Source of the DNA: Pollenia angustigena
Taxonomy: Eukaryota > Arthropoda > Insecta > Diptera > Polleniidae
DNA: 64,000 bases
Assembly (NCBI GenBank): GCA_930367215.1
Contig: OV884059.1
Location: 147,248,511-147,312,510, forward strand
Reading direction: 5' to 3'
Shown here: positions 55,603 through 64,000 of the stretch, one piece after another
Numbering within the stretch: the first letter of the stretch is position 1
How the letters are laid out: each line of letters opens with the position of its first letter
Translations under genes and position numbers: made by a program
The notes under the pieces: generated by a model
Database searches by the model: none
Seen by the model: the letters and a program-made list of their open reading frames with translations, nothing else
Told to the model about the DNA's origin: nothing

Positions 55603-55777
55603 TACGAATGTCTTCAAAGCTCGTTTGCAAACAACAAACATTAAAGTCGCTCTTTAAACAATTTGGTATAGCCAACGGTTGTGTTGTCGCCGCCGTCGTT
55701 GAAAAATTTTCAATTTTAGTAAATTTTGGTCGCCGTCAACGATATGTGTTACTGGCGTTCTGAACGTCTGCAATGTC

Positions 55778-55956
55778 ACATCGGCTTCCAGTGCAATATT
55801 ATGACATTTATAACGTAACGACGTAATCTCTTTTGATAGTTTTCGACATGAGTTACAGACACACATTTTTCTCACTTTTCGAGAAACGATGGAATATTTT
55901 GTTTTACATCTTTTCGATGCAAGAAGTTCTCACTAAAGTTACAGAACATGGGTACT

Positions 55957-55957
<1 letters not shown>
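55778..55957 (+). repeat. Dispersed repeat (partner at 19131-19269) followed by a T31 run
   Basis: CACATCGGCTTC, TAACGTAACGACGT and AGTTTTCGACATGAGTTACA match 19131-19269. A run of 31 T follows at 55958-55988. Confidence 0.6.
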
Positions 55958-55991
<34 letters not shown>

Positions 55992-56159
55992 TTGGTCACG
56001 CAATTTGTGTTGACTGTAGCACATTGTCACTTTCCTGCAAGAAAACGCTTTCTGTCTTTTTATTCGAAAGCTTTTCAGCTCTGTGCTTTCCTATTCAGTC
56101 GTATAATTTGGCAAAGAAATCGTGTGAGCTTATAAAGTATTATATTGTGACCTAAAAAC

Positions 56160-56490
56160 TTAATTGAGTGACAATTTTTTTGACAAGTCTGTCCGACTTT
56201 CAAACGTTTATGAAAATGTTCATAAAATTATATTTTTAAATGCGATCAGAGTTGCATTTTATTGTAAAATAACTGAGTCCCATGAATTTGCATACTTTTT
56301 TTTGTGATAGAGTGGCATTGATAACAGATTTTGCAGACATTTTCATTGTCGGATAGAATTTCGTGTAAATGAACTGTTCGATTGTGTAGGATAGTAAATC
56401 CCGGCCTTTTAAAATACATATGTACTTAATTTTTAACATATGAAAAAACGAGTCCCACCTCTGGTAAAGGGTATAATTGAAACATTTCAT
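56160..56490 (-). repeat. Dispersed repeat, partner of 16740-16995
   Basis: The reverse complement carries CCTACACAATCG, CTATCCGACAATGAA, AAAATCTGTTATCAA, CAACTCTGATCG and AGTCGGACAGACTTGTCAA. Its left part also has TATACCCTTTACCAGAGGTG. Confidence 0.6.
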
Positions 56491-56644
56491 TCTTTTCGAT
56501 ATGTTGAGCTCGGTGCGATTATTTTAAGGAATCTCTCAAATAAAGTTGTAAAAATATTGTAAAATTTGTACAAATTTTGGACTAACATCGTTTAAAAATT
56601 TAAATCTAATTCAAGAAAAATAAATAAAATTAAACATTTGTGTC

Positions 56645-56785
56645 GATGAGACCAATATGATACAAACGGCTGGCATTACTACGCCAGATGACCATTTTTT
56701 GCTCTAATGTGGTTTGTCTAGTCTTCTGTCAAAATAATGTTTATGCTTACAGAAAGTCCATGTTTTGTGTTGTGATTTGTTTTTT
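56645..56785 (+). repeat. Dispersed repeat, partner of 51040-51180
   Basis: CATTACTACGCCAGATGACC, TTTTTTGCTCTAATGTGGTT and GTCCATGTTTTGTGTTGTGA align with the partner. Confidence 0.65.
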
Positions 56786-56952
56786 ATTATTTATCGTCAG
56801 CTCATTATTGGTTTGGCGCAAATCAAATCTAAATAATTTGAAAAGTTATTGGCCATAATAAAATAAAAATTGGCTAAAAATTTATTTATTTCAATGTTGT
56901 ATTATTGATCAAGTTGTATTATCAACTTTTGTCAATACAAAAACTTTTCTAT

Positions 56953-57191
56953 CGGACATGTTCTAGAAATCGAAGTGAAGTGGATTTAAAATCGAGCTTA
57001 TTTTAAAAGCGACCCTGTTCTAAAAATTCATAAAAATATTCCATTTTATTAATTTAATTTTTTGAGTACTAATTAGCTTTACAAGAACATCTTTTAAACC
57101 CAGAAAAAACTGTGATAATTTTGTTAATAATTGAAGTTAAAATCTCTTTTGATTTCAATTTCACTTCATTTCGATTTCTAGAATATGCCCG
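56953..57191. mobile_element. 239-bp MITE, CGGGCATGTTCTGA family, TSD TAT
   Basis: CGGACATGTTCTAGAAATCG then AAGTGAAG at the left, and the complement of ATTTCTAGAATATGCCCG at the right, with TAT at 56950-56952 and 57192-57194. A second, internal copy of the end (GACCCTGTTCTAAAAATTC) lies at about 57011. Confidence 0.82.
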
Positions 57192-57194
57192 TAT

Positions 57195-58626
57195 ATGTTT
57201 TTCTTTATTATTTTCGTTTTAAAAAAATATGAAGACCCAAAAAAAAAACATGTAAAATATTTTAGAACTTTTTACAAGGATTTTGACTGGCATTGGTAAG
57301 TTCGATTTAACAAAGTCCACTTAACGAAACCAATAAAAACGTTTTGGCTTTTAAAGTCTATTTAAAAAAAAAGAAAAAAAATCTCATTCAAATTATTTTG
57401 CTAATTTAGTGTTCGTATGTGTTTAAAAAAAAAACTTGTTGGTTATAAAACTTAAAATTTTAATTGCCTTTTTACTACTTGTTTAAATAAAAATTGTAAA
57501 ATAAAAATTAAATTCCCATGTAATCAAATAAATATAAAATTTTAAAGGAAGTCAAGACAACAAGTTCAATGAATCAATCTCCTGATGACTGACTCTGACT
57601 GTGCGAATTTAATAAAAAAAAAAAAAAAAATACAAAAACTCAACATCATTTTAATTCAGTATTTTTTACATTCTCGATGTGTGTCTGTGGAGTATCGAGT
57701 GTAAATGGATTTTAACAATTTGTTGTTAATTCTATTTAATTGCAGTCTTTAGTTTTTTTCTCATTTTAATTTTTCTTCTCTTTGTTTGCTTGATTGAAAG
57801 ACCTAAAGAAACGTGTTATATTAATGATTTATTTTTGCTTGGTGATGTTCATTGTAGAGAACAGGCTGATAGAAAATAGTTCACTCAATTTATATTTTTT
57901 TGTAGCTGACGCCTGAAATAAGTCCCAAGGAAAAAATGTTAACCAATAATGGATTGATGTTCGAGAATGGACTATTCCAATATAAAATTAAGAGTGCTAG
58001 TAGTTGTTGCTCAAGATCACGTTTGCTTACAAGGGTAGGAAATGCTATTAAGCACGCTCACGCACGCTTACTAATAAAATTTTAGTTATCAGGCACGCTC
58101 ACTCACTTATCATTTTCAAAATCTCACAGTTACACACACTCTAACCAAATGTTTTATATTTTTATTGCAATCACGCTCACTCTCTCACGCGTGATTAATA
58201 TTTAAAGTAATCACAATCACGCGTGGAACGAAAAATTCATTTATTTAAAAAACCTTTGGAAAACGGCTTTTTTTATACATATAATGTAAAATTCAAGCTA
58301 TATTTTGTATGAAACACTCTTTGTCACATGTTGTCACACTCATGTAAGTGCAGCCATAATACGTAACACAGTGGTTAATGGCTCAGTTAGCCGGGAGTAA
58401 TAGTAACTTAACCTTACCGTTAAAAAGTAACACCAATGTATTTCTTACAGATTGAGACGTAACATCTTACTGCTAACTATAATCGTTGTAATTGCTTTAC
58501 ATACAATAAAATGAATCAGCTGATATGCAACGTTACTGCTACTCCTGACTAATTAAGCTTTAAATCTGAAAAAAGGAAGAAAAAAATAAAAATGGACAGT
58601 CGATCAAGCACCGCTTTTAACCTTAA
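57195..58626. other. No gene seen; CACGCTCAC-rich patch
   Basis: AT-rich, except for 58051-58225, where GCACGCTCACGCACGC, CACGCTCACTCAC and TCACGCGTGATT words cluster. This may be an old element, but no ends were identified. Confidence 0.4.
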
Positions 58627-58937
58627 ATGAGGAAACAGAATTGAGTCTTCAACTTCAGGCAAAAATTCTAAAGCTCATAATTAAAACGTCAGCAGTAACT
58701 TCAAATTCTCTCTTATTTCTTTTCTTTTTATTTTTCTTTGGTTAAATGTATTAAATTGAATAAAAGTATGGTAGCATTATTAAGAGAATAAGCGTCTATA
58801 TGTGAGAGCATTAGAAAAAACATCCTCAAGGTGAATTAACTACAGGTGGTGTCGAAACGGCATCTGATTTTGACATTTCGAGCTTATTTGTTTTGATTTT
58901 TTAGTGTTTTGCTAAGAATGATTGACATTTCGAGCTA

Positions 58938-59438
58938 CAGTACTTTTCGCTTATAGTCCACTACTCTAGTTGCACAACTTTTGTGGACTATAAGCGAATT
59001 TGGACTATAACCGATTTTTTTTATAATAATAAGTGAAATCTATTATAATCCACATTTTGGGCTATATAAATATTATTTTCTTCAATAAAACCATTATTTT
59101 TAAACAAAAGAAAAGTTAATTTAAAACATAACCAAATATTGATTTATTTGAAATAAATTGTTAAAAATAATAGTTGCGAGAAAGGTAAAAAAACATGTTG
59201 CCTGTTGATTAAAAAATATAAAAAACAGAGTGGACTATAAGCGACCATTTTTGCATAAAGAATTATAAATGCGTGCTAAGAAAATGTGGCTTTTAAACGA
59301 AAATGGACTACAAGCGAAATGGACCTTAGAACAAATAATTTGTATGAAATTCGAAAAAATGTGCAAGTGAATATGACAGTTTTGGCTTTAATCCGTTTTT
59401 GGCCTTTAAGCGGAATGGACTATAATCGAAAAGTACTG
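58938..59438. mobile_element. 501-bp pogo/Tigger-like MITE, TSD TA
   Basis: CAGTACTTTTCGCTTATAGT and the complement of ACTATAATCGAAAAGTACTG are its ends, with TA at 58936-58937 and 59439-59440. The words GGACTATAAGCG or close variants occur about seven times inside in various orientations. The CAGT..CGCTTATA terminus resembles pogo/Tigger ends; this is inferred. Confidence 0.85.
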
Positions 59439-59469
59439 TATAAGCACTAACAATGCAATGCAAATAACC

Positions 59470-60015
59470 CTATATTGTCAAAGTTATTTTCGGGAATACA
59501 AAGTTTATTATTAATACGAATTCCGTATGACGTGCTTAATTCCCAGTTTTCCATATTTGATAAATACACCGAAACTTATTGTTGAGGGAAAGCTAGCTTC
59601 TATGCGCATTTCGAAGGTTGCTTAGACCAGCTCATCAGGAAACCTTTTCCAAAGATTTTAGAAAAGCCAAAAATATTAAACAAATAAAACCCAAAAGCGA
59701 ATAAGAGTTATAAACACTCTAAGTCTTACTCGTAACAATATCAAAGCTTAAACAAAACACCAACAATAAACAGTGAGTTTCTCTTTTCTTACACCCCCCT
59801 ACAATTGGCTGGGTTCTTTCCGACTCGAATTGTAGTTGTAACTGGGTTAAAAGAAAAAACAAAATTAAAAAACAAACCGCTTCATACCATTGTCTTCGTA
59901 AGAAAACAACGAAATCCACCAATTTGCCAATTCAGTTTTATGCACGGGCACATGCAATTATATTATCAAAGTTATTTTCGGGAATACAAAGTTTATTATT
60001 AATACGACTTCCGCA
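59470..60015 (+). repeat. F1 repeat bounded by direct repeats
   Basis: TCAAAGTTATTTTCGGGAAT then ACAAAGTTTATTATTAATAC and GAATTCCGTATGACGT occurs at 59478 and again, with few changes, at 59965, about 487 bp apart. The F1 blocks lie between. Two explanations fit: a tandem satellite unit with a partial second unit, or a miniature LTR-type element. The frames at 59719-60002 are by-products. Confidence 0.72.
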
Positions 60016-60176
60016 TGACGTTGTTTCTGTTATTTTTGGATTGTTGTAGTTCCAACACCACCTGTAGTTGAATTCGCCTTGAACATCCTCAATATAAAAT
60101 TGATTTTATTTCACGACCGCATTTTCTGCCAAATTTTGATGTCAAATTGTATGGAAAACATCGTTCAGCCCCAGTT

Positions 60177-60268
60177 GTGGGGGACAATTACGGCATTCTA
60201 TATCGATCGAAATTTTCATTTGCATTGTTTTGTATTTTCGATCGATATCGAATGCCGTAATTTGCACC
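60177..60268. mobile_element. 92-bp ATCGATCG foldback MITE
   Basis: ATTACGGCATTC.ATATCGATCG and its complement CGATCGATATCGAATGCCGTAA pair across a loop near 60215-60230. It sits between CAGCCCCAGTT and CTGTTTCAT, which are adjacent in the 24.8-kb copy of the host element. Confidence 0.75.
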
Positions 60269-60684
60269 CTGTTTCATAAATTTCGATCGGTATCAAATGC
60301 ATTAATTTGTCCTGTAGTGCACAAAAATGAATGAAATCTCAAGTTCTTTTCAAAAACATTTGTTGAATAAGTTTGCCCTAAAATCACATACCAGTTTTTG
60401 CAATTTATACATCCTCTTTCCTTCTTTCCAAAGATCGTATATATTGGCTCATGTTTATTTCGCTCATACTATACAAAACTGACTCTTTTCTGTCCCACTA
60501 AAACATAATCGGCTTGTTAAGAGTGTTGTTGTCGCAGTCGAAAACCGGTCGTTTTTAAAAATTTGTGATTGTCGTTAGCGACGTTAATCTGAAATGTTAT
60601 CGACAAAATTTTCAAACGACCAACAAACGACTAATTTAACATTAACAACAATATGGCTGCCGGTGACAACAATATGTTGAAAGT

Positions 60685-60993
60685 GGGGATGCCAATCGGG
60701 ATTGATTTTAGAAAATCCCGGGATTCGGGATTTTGAAATCCCGATCCCAAAATTCCGGGATTTCTGAATCCCGGGATTTCCCGTGATTTCGGGATTTTTT
60801 TAATACAATAATATGTTGAAAGTAGGGACGCCAATCGGGATTGATTTAAGAAAATCCCGATCCCTAAATTCCGGGATTTCTGGATCCCGGGATTTTTCGG
60901 AATTTTTTTTTAAATAAACAACACCTTTTTTATTTATTGATTTATCAGTACCGAAAAATCCCGGGATTCGGGATTTCCCGTTTGGCATCCCTG
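60685..60993. mobile_element. hAT-like element rich in ATCCCGGGAT, internally duplicated
   Basis: The left end GGGGATGCCAATCGGGATT and the complement of CCCGTTTGGCATCCCTG are imperfect inverted ends. The flanks TTGAAAGT and TTAAAAGT agree in 7 of 8 bases. A ~140-bp segment including flank-like AATATGTTGAAAGT is repeated (60671 and 60811). About eight CCGGGATT-type words occur. Confidence 0.72.
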
Positions 60994-61423
60994 TTAAAAG
61001 TAACCATAATATGTTTGAACATTTTTCGTTCAAAACAGTTTTGTTGGAGAATACCATAAAGAAAATGTGTTTTCTGTGCGTGTAATAAGATTTACATACA
61101 TTTCTCAGTTACGGTTTAATAGAAAATCTCTTCTTTTGGAATCATTGAAACAGCACTTTCAATATGCAAAATCAGCGTTCGGCTTCTTTTTATAAGACAA
61201 CCGATGTTTTTGCTCATAAAAATTAATACCAATGACTTCAATTAAAAAAACCACCCCATGTTTGGCACCGATATTTAACATGAAAGTCATCAATTCTTTA
61301 TTTTTTTCCATCCAAAACTTTTTTGGACAACTAAAGGTGAAGATCCCCACCATGCATTCGACGCTTTTTCGCTTCATACGCAGCTGTCAAAAATGTAGAA
61401 TCTATCTTGTTTTACATAGCAAG
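60994..61423. other. No gene seen
   Basis: Mixed sequence with overlapping opposite-strand frames (61159-61441). None has a recognisable domain. Confidence 0.35.
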
Positions 61424-62713
61424 CAGGGCTGCCAGATTTGACGATTTATCGCCATTTTGACGATTTTTTGTTTCGAAATTAGCAAAGTGCCGATTTGAAC
61501 AGGACGATTTTTTCAGTCACCAAAAAAAAAGAAAATTTTAAATGTTTTAATACTTCTGTTAAGATATAAGCAGCACAGAAAAAAAAATTTGTAAACAAGA
61601 CAGCTTAAATTTTTAAGTTTTCTTTTCCCTACAAAATGTATAAGGAATAGCGAAATTTCATAGGAAAAAACTGTTAAATTTTTGCAGTATGCTTTTCAAT
61701 TTTATTCACGATGGGCTTGATTTTTTAATGCATTTCTTAATGGGATTAAAACATTAAACCGTAACCGCAGTTTTTTACCACTGAACAGGAAATTTTGAAT
61801 CGAGTCAATTTAAATAAAACAACAACGTAAAGTGCAATATACGTCTGCATCGAATCTTATACACCCTTCACAACTTCAAACCTTAAATTCGAGTACGAGG
61901 ACCAAGTGAAATAATGGATTAACTAGCTCTTATACTCCTTATAAAGAAAAAAAGGTCATTTATGAACCGATTTTGTTAATTTCCACTATCAGTATTCTAC
62001 TAAAATTATGAGAAGACATCAAAAAGTTAGGGTTTATACATAGGTAAAAATTAGAAATTTATGGGTAAAAATTAAAAGCAATTGTGGTCATTTGCTAATA
62101 GCTCATCTACTTGTGGAGCAGTCTTCTGATGATGATCTGACGAGAAACAGTAAAAAAAACATTTCTTTTTTAATAATTACTTTTTTGCGGCTCTGTGTAT
62201 AAATCATATTTTTAACAATTGTACGGCAAGCATATCACGAGTTGTAAGAAAATATCTACATGAGTCTAATACGATTTTTGACATGCTTTTTGAAGAACTC
62301 GTTATATAATCTTCACTCACATCTCAGACTATTCCCATAATGATTTAAGTAAGCGTCTTTCTCTGTTTTATGGAAGAATCTCACAGAGGAATCAGCTTGT
62401 GTTACAGATCCTTCTGTGTGAGGAATCTTCTACGATGTAAAAATGCGCTCATCGACGATTAAAAACGCTCTTAATGAGACTTGCAGGAGCTCTTCCACGA
62501 TTAAAAATTCTAGCTGGGTATGAATTAGTTATGTTTTTATTTGATTGTTTTGTTTGATAGTTTTTTTTATGAAAATCGAACAAGAATTGTTTAAAAAAAA
62601 CTAAATTTTGAGCTGTCAGATTTTTTTGACGATATTTTAAAACGAGAAAGACGATTTTTTAAATTTTTTTCAGGAAATTGACGATTTTGTCACAAATTTA
62701 TCTGGTAGCCCTG
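61424..62713. mobile_element. 1.29-kb hAT-like element
   Basis: CAGGGCTGCCAGATTTGACG at the left and the complement of AATTTATCTGGTAGCCCTG at the right. Subterminal GACGATTTTTT words are on both sides. Flanks ATAGCAAG and GTAGAAAG agree in 6 of 8. The interior is AT-rich with no transposase. Confidence 0.72.
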
Positions 62714-63805
62714 GTAGAAAGTTATATGCACAAAAGTGTTGGACGTCTTATGGCGTTAAATACGACAAGTAGGTTAACATTCTACTTTTGTAAGCGTGAC
62801 AAGCAGCAATCGAACAAATCAACTGATTTTGACAAATAAAATTTTATTTTTACTTTTGGTGATGCCACATAAAAAGCGTTGCATGTAACTTAAAACGTAG
62901 ACTGCAAGTAAGGTATGAAAAGTATGAATTACATGGAGGCGAAAACGCGTGGTATGGACCTCCAGCTTAAGTCGAAATGCAGCGGTTCGCGCCTGTGCTT
63001 AAATTTTAAAACAGTGTTTTTTTATCTTTTTTTTTTTTTTTGGAAACAATTGTTATTAATTCAGTTTGAAAGTTAAAAAATTATTTTTAACAATTTATTT
63101 TTTAATTTGGTCGATTGCTACTTACTGTGCCCCATTACTCATGATAAACCTGAAACTATATTTAACACTACAACTACTAAGTAGATATATTAGGTATTCG
63201 ATAGATGAGAATATTAATTAAACATTATACCACCAACAGTGTTATAACATCAAAAAAGTGGCATAATCCATGGTCTAAACGCACTAAGCCGGAGACAAGT
63301 ACGTGATTAAGTTGATAGAAAATAATATAAGTAGCAGCAGACGCAGCAGCGGCTCTGTTTAAAGTGCTGTAGATTCAGTATTCTTTGTCTATTTCGACTG
63401 CGTCAATAAAGATAACAAAAAAAAAAATAAAACTTAACAAAAATGAATGAAGAGTGTGCAGTGTCGAACGAGTATTCAATACAGCCAACTAAAACACACA
63501 GTCTTTGGGATCGACGTAACAAGTGTTTCGTTTTTCCGTGGGGATGGTGGCTCTGTTTTTAAAATATTTTTTTTTCTTTCGTTATTATTTTGTTCAAAAA
63601 TGTTTTTTAAGTCCCTTTTACACTATTCCACAAGTCTTAAGACGTTTGCTCTCACAAGATACAATGATTTTTGGTCGGCTTGTCAAAAAATCAAATAGAA
63701 AAACTTTTCATAACATTTTGCATCTGCACCATCACACTTCAAATTAAAACTCTGTAGAATATAAACAGATGTTCATTATACAAAGATTTATATATTTGTG
63801 TTAAG
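62714..63805. other. No gene seen
   Basis: AT-rich, with a less biased patch at 62930-63000 and an AGCAGCAGACGCAGCAGCGG patch at 63332-63351. The segment 63680-63790 resembles 37500-37640. Frames at 63447-63747 have no domain. Confidence 0.4.
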
Positions 63806-64000
63806 CAGGGCTGTGGAGTCGTCAAAAATAGTTCTAACTCCAACCGTTGAAATTTTAAAGTCCGACTCCGACTCCTGCTTTTACATTGACGCTTAATGTA
63901 CATATGAGACTGGTACTAATTGACTTTTAACTCTTTTTTAAATGCAGTACCTTTTAATGATTATATAGCAAGAACATTATTCTGTAAAAATTTCAAAGCG
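63806..64000 (+). mobile_element. hAT-like element, left end, runs off the window
   Basis: It starts CAGGGCTGTGGAGTCGTCAA and soon shows GTCCGACTCCGACTCC. The CAGGGCTGTGGAGTCGG end with subterminal CCGACTCC repeats is a familiar hAT-type terminus in insect genomes. The right end lies beyond base 64000. Confidence 0.65.

Larger units (their letters stand above)
58827..60081. mobile_element. 1.26-kb element, TSD AACATCCT
   Basis: CAAGGTGAATTAACTACAGG at the left and the complement CAAGGCGAATTCAACTACAG at the right. AACATCCT is exactly duplicated (58819-58826, 60082-60089), and the empty site is visible at 24.70 kb. Related to 54407-54602. The interior is occupied by 58938-59438 and 59470-60015. 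No transposase. Confidence 0.9.
58627..60277. mobile_element. Second copy of the ATGATGAAACAG element, split by insertions
   Basis: 58627-58818 and 60090-60176 match 24333-24800: ACTTCAGGCAA, TAATTAAAACGTC.GCAGTAAC, TATGTGAGAGCATTAGAAAA, AAATTGATTTTATTTC, TTCAGCCCCAGTT. CTGTTTCAT resumes at 60269 after a foldback insertion. The left flank is TAA. The nested MITE of the 24-kb copy is absent here. Confidence 0.82.

Noticed and set aside
55958..55988. T31 run as the tail of a retrotransposed (minus-strand) SINE
   Set aside because: No Pol III promoter boxes or flanking duplication could be recognised, and long T runs are common throughout the window.

Overview
The window is AT-rich, non-coding eukaryotic DNA dense in transposable elements. 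It has insect-type Tc1, mariner, hAT, jockey and Helitron families, long T and A runs, CA/GT microsatellites, and a recurrent repeat class typical of higher flies (the 'GGACATCG..TCGACTCAGAA' type at 51.2 and 44.6 kb). The best reading is a brachyceran fly with a large genome, possibly a calyptrate, seen in a long intron or intergenic region. Family and species are inference. I found no intact host protein-coding gene, no tRNA or rRNA, no CRISPR array and no bacterial-type operon.

Most of the readable information is element boundaries: terminal inverted repeats (TIRs), target-site duplications (TSDs) and, in several cases, a second copy in the same window that preserves the empty site. Coding remnants are all transposon genes. 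They are three mariner/Tc3-like DDE transposase relics (6.1, 28.2 and 33.5 kb), two Tc1-type relics (30.9 and 43.9 kb), two hAT C-terminal dimerisation-domain relics (13.1 and 43.1 kb), and one jockey-type gag relic (11.8 kb). All carry stops, frameshifts or deletions.

Layout: 0-1.5 kb is the 3' end of a Helitron carrying a ~250-bp tandem array. 2.1-10.4 kb holds scattered miniature elements, a mariner relic and a 1.1-kb hAT-like element inside an older repeat. 10.9-15 kb holds a jockey gag broken by several insertions, including a 1.84-kb hAT. 17-26.7 kb is rich in miniature elements with TA, 3-bp or 8-bp TSDs, ending in a nest of one MITE family inserted into itself. 28-34 kb contains a mariner relic, a complete but dead Tc1 element split by a hAT, and a second mariner relic. 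35-45 kb holds miniature elements, a second tandem-repeat Helitron, a hAT relic and a Tc1 element with long TIRs. 45-49 kb holds a third copy of the hAT family with a Helitron inside. 50.8-53.3 kb and 58.6-60.3 kb are deeply nested clusters, and 60.7-64 kb holds more hAT-like elements.

Two short stretches (about 23.2 and 49.5 kb) are less AT-biased and could be host promoter or first-exon sequence. This is weakly supported. I see no new enzymatic or defence system. The most notable content is the detailed nested insertion history, in which host copies and empty sites are visible together.
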